Source of the DNA: an uncultured Eubacteriales bacterium
GTDB taxonomy: Bacteria > Bacillota > Clostridia > Oscillospirales > Acutalibacteraceae
DNA: 10,147 bases
Assembly: GCA_900313125.1 (NCBI GenBank)
Contig: OMPZ01000119.1
Coordinates: 1 to 10,147, forward strand
Direction: 5' to 3'
The notes beneath the pieces are model-generated. The model saw only the letters and a list, made by a program, of their open reading frames with translations. It ran no database searches and was not told the origin of the DNA. Of the stretch, positions 1 to 6,224 are shown piece by piece (position 1 is the stretch's first letter; the number at the start of each line of letters is the position of its first letter). The position numbers and the translations under genes were made by a program.

Positions 1-642
1 CTCAGGGTTAAGGCTGCGGCGGCGGAAAGCTTCAACTGCGTCCCAGTCGAGCATATCGCCGAGATCCTTGTAATCCCATACTGCGATTTTCTGGATCTCA
101 TGAGATGTACGGAAGCCGTCGAAGAAGTGAAGGAAAGGAACTCTTCCCTTGATAGCTGCAAGGTGAGCTACTGCTGCAAGGTCCATGATCTCCTGCGGGG
201 AGTTGGAGCAGAGCATTGCGTAGCCTGTCTGACGACATGCATAGATGTCGGAGTGGTCGCCGAAGATCGAGAGAGCGTGCGATGTGAGCGCACGAGCCGA
301 AACGTGGATAACGCTCGGGAGAAGCTCGCCGGCCATCTTGTACATATTCGGGATCATAAGGAGCAGACCCTGTGAAGCCGTGTATGTCGTTGTGAGCGCG
401 CCTGCGGAGAGTGAGCCGTGAACCGCGCCTGCTGCGCCGCCCTCGGACTGCATCTCTGTTACCTGAACTTCTCTGCCGAAGAGGTTCTTTCTGCCTGCAG
501 CAGAGAACTTGTCTGTCTCATCAGCCATAACTGATGACGGTGTGATGGGGTAGATGGCGGCAACGTCCGTAAACGCGTAAGAAACGTGAGCGGCAGCGTT
601 GTTACCATCCATGGTTTTCATTTTTCTTTCGATTGTTGCCAT
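1..642 (-). CDS. nifJ: Pyruvate:ferredoxin (flavodoxin) oxidoreductase, N-terminal part (runs off left edge)
   Basis: PFOR oxidatively decarboxylates pyruvate to acetyl-CoA and CO2 in the cytoplasm and reduces ferredoxin; it is the central fermentation enzyme of strict anaerobes. Seen: the reverse complement from 642 is open for 214 codons to base 1. The protein begins MATIERKMKTMDGNNAAAHV and carries YPITPSS at residues 31-37 and TEMQSEGGAAGAVHG at about 62-76. These are the hallmark pyrimidine-binding domain I segments of the PFOR family, including the conserved Glu near the thiamine diphosphate. The ATG at 640-642 follows a strong AAGGAGG (651-657 on the opposite strand) with 8-nt spacing, which fixes the start. 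The family is normally about 1170-1190 residues, so roughly four fifths lies outside the window. It is transcribed away from the PH-domain genes, with a ~700-bp spacer. A related 2-oxoacid oxidoreductase is possible, but the N-terminus is typical of single-chain NifJ. Confidence 0.95.
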   Translation of the reverse strand, partial: MATIERKMKTMDGNNAAAHVSYAFTDVAAIYPITPSSVMADETDKFSAAGRKNLFGREVQVTEMQSEGGAAGAVHGSLSAGALTTTYTASQGLLLMIPNMYKMAGELLPSVIHVSARALTSHALSIFGDHSDIYACRQTGYAMLCSNSPQEIMDLAAVAHLAAIKGRVPFLHFFDGFRTSHEIQKIAVWDYKDLGDMLDWDAVEAFRRRSLNPE

Positions 643-775
643 GAAATTTTCCTCCTTGAAGAAATGGTTGATAATATTTCCGCACAGAATCGCTCCGGAA
701 AGAGGTATTTGCCGCGTTTCCGGATACATTCTGCTGACTTAGGACAATATAGGTGTAATATGAGCCTAACTGAAT

Positions 776-803
776 ATTATATCACCGTTTATTTTAGCAT
801 AAA
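776..803 (-). promoter_or_regulatory. Probable sigma-A-type promoter of nifJ (extended -10)
   Basis: On the minus strand TATAAT lies at 776-781 and is preceded by TGA, giving an extended -10 (TGATATAAT). A weak -35, TTTATG, lies at 798-803 with a 16-nt spacer. Transcription would begin near 769 and leave a leader of about 125 nt before the nifJ ATG. The extended -10 could compensate for the poor -35. This is inference from motif match only. Confidence 0.45.
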
Positions 804-898
804 TCGACTAATTTGTAAAGGGCAATTTATAAGAAAACAGTAAATTTACTGAAATTTCATGATTTAATGTGAAAAAGGATATTTCTTCACGGGAGGGA

Positions 899-913
899 TT
901 TTGTTGAACAAAA
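899..913. promoter_or_regulatory. Palindrome TTTTGTT-G-AACAAAA, possible operator
   Basis: A perfect 7-bp inverted repeat around a single central G. The TTGTT/AACAA half-sites resemble those of redox regulators such as Rex, but Rex sites have 8 nt between these half-sites, not 1. It lies about 95 bp upstream of the predicted nifJ -35. A regulator cannot be assigned; it may be chance in AT-rich DNA. Confidence 0.25.
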
Positions 914-948
914 CGTGTAAAAAGCCGCACGTCACGGGCGTGGTGTAG
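904..948 (+). CDS. Doubtful 14-codon mini-ORF with a good Shine-Dalgarno
   Basis: TTG at 904 follows GGGAGGG (891-897) with a 6-nt gap and encodes MNKTCKKPHVTGVV before TAG. No similarity is recognised. It overlaps the 899-913 palindrome and has no evident promoter. It may be a leader peptide, a decayed gene start, or chance. Confidence 0.15.
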   Translation: MNKTCKKPHVTGVV

Positions 949-1018
949 AATTTTTAGCTTGATTTATAGGCATGATCTACAAACATTTCGGCGAAGTGCA
1001 TTATTGTTCAAGTTTGAT

Positions 1019-1037
1019 TTTGTTGAATGGTAACAAA
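1019..1037. promoter_or_regulatory. Inverted repeat TTTGTT-N7-AACAAA, Rex-like but off-spaced
   Basis: The half-sites TTTGTT (1019-1024) and AACAAA (1032-1037) flank GAATGGT. Known Rex operators follow TTGTTAANNNNTTAACAA, with 8 nt between TTGTT and AACAA; here there are 7. It lies in the same spacer as the 899-913 palindrome. NADH-responsive control of nifJ would be sensible, but the distance (over 200 bp upstream of the predicted promoter) and the spacing argue against a firm call. Confidence 0.25.
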
Positions 1038-1355
1038 TGTTTTGCCGTAAGATGGCGGCGGGGGATACTGATAATATTATAATACATCAGATTTTTCACT
1101 TAATGAATCAAGGTGTAATAATAAGTTATCACTATCGATCTAACCATAATGTTTAAGATCCATTTGCGTCGTCACCCATACCCCTTGCTTAGTTACTGAA
1201 ACTATTTTGCTGTAAGAAGCGTAGAATTAACAGCCGAGCACTATGAATGAATATGATAAGCTTTAGTAAATGAATAAAAATTCGCCTGCGTTTTCGGCGG
1301 ATAAATCAGGCTTTTTCGGAAAAAATAGGTAACACGATATAATTGGAGGCGCGTT

Positions 1356-1787
1356 ATGGTGACGGTCGGACATTCGGAAAACATTGTGAAGCTCGACATT
1401 TTGCGTATGTACATTTTTTTGCTGACGGTGTCGATCGTTTCCGGCGCGTCTGCCGTTTTTTCAAGGGCTGCGTCCGCTGCTGTAATGCTTGCGGGCGTCT
1501 GTGTGAGCGGTGTGTATGGCGCCGTTTTAAAGCCGCGGACGGATTCGTACAAAATAGAGCTGATCGGCAATAATATCACGATCTCCTCGGGCGTTTTCAA
1601 GATCGGAAAAAAGCAGCTCTCTTTGTCGCGCGTACAGTACGCGCAGCTCATACAAACGCCGCTGCAGCGGTGCTTTTCCGCTTATACGCTGATACTCAGA
1701 ACGCAGACCTCGTCGCTGTCCGTTACCGATATCTCCGGCGACGGTGTTGACAGACTGATGAGCTGCCTGAAGGAAAACGGACTTTGA
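1356..1787 (+). CDS. YdbS-like bacterial PH-domain membrane protein
   Basis: A 143-residue membrane protein with a predicted hydrophobic hairpin at about residues 14-52 (two membrane segments) followed by a single bacterial PH (bPH2, formerly DUF304) domain at about 58-140. The domain shows the family pattern of a strand with a small-residue turn (SSGVFKIGKKQLSL), then RVQYAQLIQTPLQR, corresponding to the usual rIqsv..qgplqR core, then a closing strand. The ATG at 1356 is chosen because GGAGG at 1345-1349 sits 6 nt upstream. The next gene starts 9 nt downstream, the same YdbS-YdbT pairing found in Bacillus and other Firmicutes. There, these proteins are linked to envelope stress and resistance to some antimicrobials; their biochemical role is not settled. 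The family call rests on the motif and the tandem arrangement. Confidence 0.75.
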   Translation: MVTVGHSENIVKLDILRMYIFLLTVSIVSGASAVFSRAASAAVMLAGVCVSGVYGAVLKPRTDSYKIELIGNNITISSGVFKIGKKQLSLSRVQYAQLIQTPLQRCFSAYTLILRTQTSSLSVTDISGDGVDRLMSCLKENGL

Positions 1788-1796
1788 AGGTGATGT

Positions 1797-3119
1797 ATGA
1801 AACGTTTTAAGCTGCGCAGGATCGGCAAGGTGAGCCTGTACACCTTCTTTGCAAATATCCCGACATATTTTTACATTATACTGATCCCGATAATTCAGAA
1901 TTATCTGTTCAGCCCCGACGATTTTTTCGAGCATATCACCTCCTACGGCGTGAGCCTTCTGATGTCCGCGGCGGCGTTCGCCATATCGGCGGCTGATTAT
2001 TCAAAGCGGAGGTATCGCCTGAGCGACAGCCGCTGTACCGTCCGGCAGGGGCTGTTTGTCCGTTCGATCTACAGCGTGCCTTACGAAAAGCTGCACACGG
2101 TAACGCTTGTCACCTCGCCTACGCTGCGGCTGTTTTCCGCTCAAAAGCTGATACTCTCGGCGACGCGTTCGGGCAAACGGCGCGGCTCGCTGTATATTCC
2201 AAAGAAAAGCGCGGATAAATTTGAAGAGGGCATACGCAGCTCGCTCGGCAGTCGAAAATTTACGATATCGACAACGGGCGGCAGGGCGTTTTTGTCGGCG
2301 GCTCTGCTGTCAAATCCGATAAGCGGTCTGCTGGCAGCCGTGCCGATAATTCGCAGCGCAGGGCGCGTTGTGGGGGAGAACACGAGCACGGAGCTTTTGC
2401 GGACTCTCGATTTTTCGGGCTGGCTCGTGGTGCTCGGACTGCCGCCGGCAGCGGCGTTTACGGCGTATTTTCTGCTTGTGTTTTACGCCGTAGGCGCGCT
2501 GGAACTGTTTTTTAAAACAGCCGGGCTGTCATGCGACCTCTTTGAAAACGGAACGGTGATCACAAGCGGCATAAAAAGCCGCCGGGAGGTTTTCGTGCCG
2601 TATCATAGGATAGACAGCGTCGTTATCACGCGCAGCGTATTTATGCTGCCGTTTTCACGCTGCAGCGTTTTTGTGTCGTCACTCGGCGCGGGGAAGAAGG
2701 GGCTGCGCTTGTGCTGCGCCGTGGAAAAGACAGAGCCGGCATACTCGGCAGCGCTGAGATTTTTCGGGAAATGCCTTCCAAACGGCGTTTGCGCCGACGA
2801 CCTGTGCCGCGCGTTTTCTGAGTCGAAGAACAGCCGCCGCGACCGCATGAAAGCCGCCGCAGCGCCTGCTGCCGCTCTTGCTTTGTCCGCTGCGCTTTGT
2901 GCGGCGTCGGCGTTTACGAGAGTTTTCGGCTGCGCCGTACCGCTCGCTCTGTGCGTGCTTGTCGTGATGTCGGCGCTGTGGCTTGCTTTTCGTCTGTATG
3001 TCTCCGGCAAGGTCGGCAGCTTCATCATCGCCGGTCTTTTGGTCACGAGAAAATACAAGCGCCTTACGCTTGTGGAAGAGATAGTGCCCATGCGGGCACA
3101 GGCAATTGCGCGGTTGTAG
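1797..3119 (+). CDS. YdbT-like multi-PH-domain membrane protein, C-terminus truncated by a repeat element
   Basis: A 440-residue polytopic membrane protein. N-terminal hydrophobic segments at about 14-38 and 48-67 are followed by a first bPH2 domain at ~72-150 (GLFVRSIYSVPYEKLHTV). Further membrane segments lie at ~163-187 and ~207-240, and a second bPH2 domain at ~245-325 (PYHRIDSVVITRSVF). A hydrophobic hairpin lies at ~353-401, and then only the beginning of a third PH domain (to ~429). Residues 430-440 (VPMRAQAIARL) and the stop are encoded by the left arm of the repeat that begins at 3084, so the third PH domain is lost. B. subtilis YdbT is about 490 residues. The start ATG at 1797 has AGGTGA only 3 nt upstream, and the gene is probably translationally coupled to the YdbS-like gene. 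Whether the shortened protein works is unknown; the frame before 3084 is intact. Confidence 0.75.
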   Translation: MKRFKLRRIGKVSLYTFFANIPTYFYIILIPIIQNYLFSPDDFFEHITSYGVSLLMSAAAFAISAADYSKRRYRLSDSRCTVRQGLFVRSIYSVPYEKLHTVTLVTSPTLRLFSAQKLILSATRSGKRRGSLYIPKKSADKFEEGIRSSLGSRKFTISTTGGRAFLSAALLSNPISGLLAAVPIIRSAGRVVGENTSTELLRTLDFSGWLVVLGLPPAAAFTAYFLLVFYAVGALELFFKTAGLSCDLFENGTVITSGIKSRREVFVPYHRIDSVVITRSVFMLPFSRCSVFVSSLGAGKKGLRLCCAVEKTEPAYSAALRFFGKCLPNGVCADDLCRAFSESKNSRRDRMKAAAAPAAALALSAALCAASAFTRVFGCAVPLALCVLVVMSALWLAFRLYVSGKVGSFIIAGLLVTRKYKRLTLVEEIVPMRAQAIARL

Positions 3120-3172
3120 TTTGTTTAAGGCACAACTACAGTCCCGCGCGGCTCGGCTTGCCCGGCAAGCCT
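3084..3172 (+). repeat. Left inverted arm of the 3084-3379 element
   Basis: It pairs with 3291-3379. It opens with GTGCCCATGCGGGCAC, and the best preserved later blocks include GTTTG, CCGCGCGG and GCCCGG. It encodes the last 11 residues and the TAG stop of the YdbT-like protein. Confidence 0.7.
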
Positions 3173-3290
3173 GCGTTTATAGAAACGACATAAATGAGTT
3201 TACTTAGAGTGGTGGGCGGCACGCGCCACCGGGCAATTCCGCCGAACTTTATCGGCAAAATGACATCTTCTCCGCGCCATAAATATAGTT

Positions 3291-3379
3291 AGGCGCACCG
3301 GGCGCGCCTACCCGCGCGGATCTAAAGTAGTGCATTAGACAAACAGAAAACGCGTAGTTGCCCGTGCCCGCATGGGCAC
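3291..3379 (-). repeat. Right inverted arm of the 3084-3379 element
   Basis: Read on the minus strand, it starts with the same 16-mer as the left arm and then diverges gradually by scattered substitutions, without obvious large gaps. Divergence between the arms suggests the element is old or that its arms were never identical. Confidence 0.7.
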
Positions 3380-3406
3380 AGTACTTCGTTGTAAAAAAAT
3401 TGTTTC

Positions 3407-3435
3407 TTGTAATTCTCTGACGGTTATAGTATAAT
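3407..3435 (+). promoter_or_regulatory. Sigma-A-type promoter for the M50-scpA-scpB operon
   Basis: TTGTAA (-35, 3407-3412), a 17-nt spacer and a perfect TATAAT (-10, 3430-3435). Transcription would start near 3442, leaving a ~40-nt leader that contains a Shine-Dalgarno AAGGAAG (3471-3477) before the ATG at 3484. The -35 begins only 27 nt after the repeat element ends. Confidence 0.7.
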
Positions 3436-3483
3436 GTAATATGTATAAAAATGCCGTAATTTCGGCGTGAAAGGAAGAAGTTC

Positions 3484-4176
3484 ATGCTTTACTCGATATT
3501 GTACAGCGGCGGTCATATCAATTTTCTTGAAATTGTTATGCATATACTTGCCACGCTGGTAGTCATCATCGTGATACTGCCGTTCCATGAGCTTGCGCAC
3601 GGATTTATAGCAAACAAGCTCGGCGACGATACGGCAAAGCGTATGGGCAGATTAACGTTCAACCCTATCGCGCACATTGACCCGATGGGCGCGCTGTGCC
3701 TGATACTTGTAGGCTTCGGCTGGGCAAGCCCCGTGCCGGTAAATATGTATAAACTGAAAAATCCCAAGCGCGATATGGCGCTCGTCGCTCTCGCGGGACC
3801 TGCGGCAAACCTTATCGCTGCGCTTGTCGGCGCACTTTTGAGCAATCTTTTTACTGTCCTGTTTGCTTCGCATTTCTACGAAGCGATCTGGTATCAGGCG
3901 ATAGAGTTCTTTTTCACCTATTATGTATCCGTCAACGTTGGTCTTGCGGTGTTCAACCTGATACCCCTTCCGCCGCTCGACGGTTCAAAGATCCTCGGCT
4001 CGTTCCTGCCCGACGATCTCTACGAAAAGCAGCTTGAAAACGAGCGCAGGCTATCGTTTATCCTCATGGGTCTTATCATATTCGGTGTGATAGATAAGAT
4101 ACTCGTAGTGCCTGACGCGCTGATGGAATCGCTGATCTATTTTTTGGCGTCGCTGCCGTTTACGCCGTTCGTCTGA
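3484..4176 (+). CDS. Site-2 protease family (M50) intramembrane zinc metalloprotease, YwhC-like
   Basis: A 230-residue polytopic membrane protein with the M50 signatures: HELAH at residues 35-39 (zinc-binding HExxH) inside the first hydrophobic segment, NPIAHIDPMG at 60-69, GWASPVPVN at 79-87, ALAGPAANL at 102-110, and NLIPLPPLDG at 158-167, where Asp166 is the third zinc ligand. No PDZ domain is present, so it belongs to the short YwhC-like group rather than RseP/RasP. The family cleaves transmembrane segments of regulators or signal-peptide remnants; the substrate here is unknown. ATG 3484 is chosen for AAGGAAG at 3471-3477; an in-frame ATG at 3538 (residue 19) is less well supported. It sits 12 nt before scpA, an association common in Clostridia, and all catalytic residues are present. 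Confidence 0.9.
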   Translation: MLYSILYSGGHINFLEIVMHILATLVVIIVILPFHELAHGFIANKLGDDTAKRMGRLTFNPIAHIDPMGALCLILVGFGWASPVPVNMYKLKNPKRDMALVALAGPAANLIAALVGALLSNLFTVLFASHFYEAIWYQAIEFFFTYYVSVNVGLAVFNLIPLPPLDGSKILGSFLPDDLYEKQLENERRLSFILMGLIIFGVIDKILVVPDALMESLIYFLASLPFTPFV

Positions 4177-4188
4177 GGCGGTGCGCTG

Positions 4189-4908
4189 ATGGAACAGATA
4201 ACGTATTCGCTGCCCGTCTTTGAAGGACCGCTCGACCTGCTTTTGAACCTCATCGCTAAGAACAAGCTCAATATCTACGATATCGAGATATCGCTCCTGC
4301 TTGAGCAGTACACGGAAAAGATCAAGCAGATGCAGGAGGAGCAGATGGAGATCGCTTCCGAGTTCCTTGAAATGGCGTCGCGGCTCGTTTACATAAAATC
4401 GACGATGCTGCTGCCAAAGCACGAGGAAGAGGCGGAGGAGCTGAAAAAAGAGCTGACGGGTCAGCTTCTCGAATATCAGGAGTGCAAGAGGATAGCCGCT
4501 GTCATGGCGGGAATCATTTCGTTCGACAGCTTTTGCAGAGAGCCGTCAAAGGTCGATTACGACATGACCTACACGCGAACGCACAACGCGATAGTGCTTT
4601 CTCAGGCGTATGTCAGAGCCGCGGGGCGCGGCAAAAAGAAGCTGCCGCCGCCAGCCGACGCATTCAAGGGTATTGTCGCTAAGCGCATAGTCCCGGTCGG
4701 TACGCGCATAATCAAGGTGCTGAGAACGCTGAGGAGAAACGGCAGATCGCCGTACTCGCAGCTTTTCCTTGATTGCGAGGATAAGTCGGAGCTTGTGGCG
4801 ACGTTCCTCGCTATACTCGAGCTTGTCAAGGGCAAGCGCATTCGAGTCGAGGGCGAGGGTGACAGCGCCGAGGTCAGGATAATAGAAAGGGGCGCAGAGG
4901 TTGAATAA
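4189..4908 (+). CDS. scpA: Segregation and condensation protein A
   Basis: ScpA is the kleisin subunit of the SMC-ScpAB condensin. It bridges the two SMC ATPase heads and binds a ScpB dimer, and so compacts and helps segregate newly replicated chromosomes. Seen: 239 residues starting MEQITYSLPVFEGPLDLLL, followed by KNKLNIYDIEISLLLEQY, the conserved N-terminal SMC-neck-binding helices. An acidic, charged middle follows, then a C-terminal winged-helix region (about 165-235) that contacts the SMC cap. The length is usual for the family. The start has only a weak Shine-Dalgarno (GAGGCGG near 4174-4180), suggesting partial coupling to the M50 gene that ends 12 nt upstream. The 3' end overlaps scpB by 8 nt, consistent with balanced production of the two partners. 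Confidence 0.95.
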   Translation: MEQITYSLPVFEGPLDLLLNLIAKNKLNIYDIEISLLLEQYTEKIKQMQEEQMEIASEFLEMASRLVYIKSTMLLPKHEEEAEELKKELTGQLLEYQECKRIAAVMAGIISFDSFCREPSKVDYDMTYTRTHNAIVLSQAYVRAAGRGKKKLPPPADAFKGIVAKRIVPVGTRIIKVLRTLRRNGRSPYSQLFLDCEDKSELVATFLAILELVKGKRIRVEGEGDSAEVRIIERGAEVE

Positions 4909-5440
4909 AAACGAAATTTCGGCGGCGATAGAAGCGATACTTTTCGCGTCGGGTACGCCCGTCGAGCTTGAAAGGATAGCCGTTGCGCTGGAGCTTGACA
5001 CGGCGACCGTGAAGGACTGTGCCGACGAGCTTATCAATGATTACGAAAAGCAGCAGCGCGGCATCAGGATAATACGCCTGAACAAGAGCCTGCAAATGTG
5101 CTCCGACAAGCAGTACGGCGCTTATGTGCGCAAGGTCATGGACATGAAGAAGAATACGCCGCTTTCAAACGCGGCAATGGAGGTCCTAGCCGTGGTCGCG
5201 TACAATCAGCCCGTGACGAAGGCGTTTGTCGAGCAGATCAGAGGAGTAGACTGCTCGGGCGTTATAGGCAGCCTTTGCCAGAAGGGTCTTGTCGAGGAAA
5301 AGGGGCGGCTCGAGCTGCCCGGCAGACCGCTGCTTTACGGCACGACCGAGCATTTTCTCCGCTGCTTCGGCATTGAAGATCTTGAGGGTCTGCCGCCTAT
5401 AGAGGAGAAGAAAACAGAAGAGAACGACGGCGAAGAATAA
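4901..5440 (+). CDS. scpB: Segregation and condensation protein B
   Basis: ScpB forms a dimer of tandem winged-helix domains that binds the central segment of the ScpA kleisin in the SMC condensin. Seen: 179 residues with the ScpB pattern EISAAIEAILFASGTPVELE near the N-terminus (first winged helix, about 4-80). The second winged helix contains LSNAAMEVLAVVAYNQPVTK and the motif QIRGVDCSGVIGSLCQKGLV (about 93-160), ending in GRPLLYGTTEHFLRCFGI. The TTG start at 4901 lies inside the scpA 3' end (8-nt overlap) and is preceded by AAAGGGG at about 4886-4892; no ATG fits the conserved N-terminus. The C-terminal tail is acidic and probably disordered. Length and motifs are normal. Confidence 0.95.
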   Translation: MNKNEISAAIEAILFASGTPVELERIAVALELDTATVKDCADELINDYEKQQRGIRIIRLNKSLQMCSDKQYGAYVRKVMDMKKNTPLSNAAMEVLAVVAYNQPVTKAFVEQIRGVDCSGVIGSLCQKGLVEEKGRLELPGRPLLYGTTEHFLRCFGIEDLEGLPPIEEKKTEENDGEE

Positions 5441-5485
5441 CGCCGGCTCTTATTTATAAGTATTCGGAAGAGGTGAGCGTGGCGC

Positions 5486-6181
5486 ATGATAGCTGTAAAG
5501 ATCGTTTTATGGGTGCTGCTTGGTCTGCTCATACTCATCGCGGCCGCGCTTGCGGTGCCTGTACGCCTTTATGTGCGCTATACGAAGGAGATATTTCTCC
5601 AGGTGCGCTATCTGTTTTTGAAGTTCACGATCCCGATAACGGAGGAGCAGAAGGCGCAGCAGGCGAAGAAGAAACGCAAAAAGCCCGGAAGACCCGATAA
5701 AAAGAAGGATAAAGCCGCATCGGACAAAAGCGATAAAAAGTCCGGCGGCAAGCCAAAGAAAAAGAAAAAAGAGAATCCTGTTGTAAAATGGCTCAAAAGC
5801 CTGTATAATAAGGGCGGAGTGGACGCGATAATAACGGCGTTCAAAAGGATAGCGAGCCTTGTGGGAAACGTGCTCAAGCCGATATTCACTCACGTTCGCC
5901 TAAGTCATCTCAATATCGACATAGCCGTCGCGTCGGACAACGCAGCCGATACGGCTATAAATTACGGCAGGCTTTGCGCAGGTGTTTACCCCGCGCTGAC
6001 TGTCATTTTGAATGTCGTGAAATACGACGACTACAAGGTGAATATCCGCCCCGATTTCGACAAGAAGGAGCTTGAGACCGATATATCGACCGAGATCGCG
6101 ATAGTTCCGTGGGTCGCCGCTGCAGGCGCGCTCCACGCTCTCGTGAGATTTATCGGATTTAAAATAAAAGGCGAGCTTTGA
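5486..6181 (+). CDS. DUF2953 membrane protein (YtfI-like) with lysine-rich insert
   Basis: A 231-residue protein with one N-terminal membrane segment (about residues 4-26). A very basic low-complexity stretch follows at about 56-97, dominated by Lys with Asp, Ser and Gly. The DUF2953 domain then covers about 98-231: a helix with NKGGVDAIITAFKRI, then HLNIDIAVASDNAADTAINY GRLCAG and a strand containing IRPDFDKK. It lies immediately before a gerW-like gene, as B. subtilis ytfI lies next to ytfJ. This supports a membrane role linked to sporulation, although the biochemical function of DUF2953 is not known. AGGTGAG at 5471-5477 is 8 nt from the ATG at 5486. The spacing of 45 nt from scpB suggests one transcript. 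Confidence 0.8.
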   Translation: MIAVKIVLWVLLGLLILIAAALAVPVRLYVRYTKEIFLQVRYLFLKFTIPITEEQKAQQAKKKRKKPGRPDKKKDKAASDKSDKKSGGKPKKKKKENPVVKWLKSLYNKGGVDAIITAFKRIASLVGNVLKPIFTHVRLSHLNIDIAVASDNAADTAINYGRLCAGVYPALTVILNVVKYDDYKVNIRPDFDKKELETDISTEIAIVPWVAAAGALHALVRFIGFKIKGEL

Positions 6182-6224
6182 TAATGTTTGATAGAATATA
6201 ATTAAGGAAAGGCTGGAATACATC

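Larger units (their letters stand above)
643..1355. other. AT-rich divergent intergenic region without a convincing gene
   Basis: About 710 bases separate nifJ (leftward) from the PH-domain pair (rightward). The stretch is clearly more AT-rich than its flanks, and no reading frame looks like a conserved protein. It holds the probable nifJ promoter, two TTGTT/AACAA palindromes (899-913 and 1019-1037), a 14-codon ORF behind a good Shine-Dalgarno (904-948), and a weak 5-bp hairpin (1284-1288 with 1307-1311) followed by five T. A poor promoter match for the PH genes is TTAACA at 1227-1232 with TATGAT at 1252-1257, but its spacer is 19 nt. The TATAAT at 1338-1343 abuts the ribosome binding site of the next gene and is unlikely to be its -10. 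A small RNA cannot be excluded. Confidence 0.6.
3084..3379. mobile_element. MITE-like element with ~89-bp imperfect inverted repeats
   Basis: The left arm (3084-3172) and the reverse complement of the right arm (3291-3379) begin with an identical 16-mer, GTGCCCATGCGGGCAC, and by hand alignment match at roughly three quarters of positions over 89 bases. The 16-mer is itself a small hairpin (GTGCCC/GGGCAC). The ~118-bp centre carries no ORF of note and has its own hairpin at 3211-3230 (GGTGGGCG/CGCGCCACC with one bulge). There is no transposase, so if mobile it would be non-autonomous. TA occurs just outside each end (3082-3083 and 3382-3383), but the right one is offset by two bases, so a target duplication is not established. 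It overlaps the 3' end of the YdbT-like gene. It may also act as a transcription terminator or a stable RNA fold. Confidence 0.65.
3120..3483. other. Intergenic region: most of the repeat element plus the promoter of the M50-scpAB operon
   Basis: After the YdbT-like stop, this stretch is the remainder of the MITE-like element (to 3379) and then about 100 bases of AT-rich DNA holding the sigma-A promoter (3407-3435) and the 5' leader of the M50 gene. Reading frames here are short and come from the repeat arms, so no gene is called. Confidence 0.7.

Noticed and set aside
751..1120. AGGTGTAATA occurs at 751-760 and 1111-1120
   Set aside because: A single 10-base match in several hundred AT-rich bases is close to chance expectation and the flanks do not align.
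1140..1226. Minus-strand fragment reading VTKQGVWVTTQMDLKHYG before a stop, which looks like real protein
   Set aside because: Only about 28 codons between stops, with no ribosome binding site or recognised family. It could be a relic of a gene but is within what chance gives.
1338..1343. TATAAT directly before the YdbS-like gene
   Set aside because: It is adjacent to the Shine-Dalgarno at 1345; a transcript starting about 7 nt downstream would lack that site.
3249..3485. 78-codon minus-strand ORF and a similar plus-strand ORF ending at 3193 that share residues such as CAHAGTGN
   Set aside because: The resemblance arises because the two inverted repeat arms are translated in matching frames; these are not genes.
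4546..5037. 163-codon minus-strand ORF across the scpA-scpB junction
   Set aside because: It is a shadow of two well-conserved genes on the plus strand and has low-complexity Ser/Ala/Arg composition.
6177..6202. TTGATA and TATAAT upstream of the gerW-like gene
   Set aside because: The spacer is about 13 nt, too short for a sigma-A promoter, so it is not listed as a feature.
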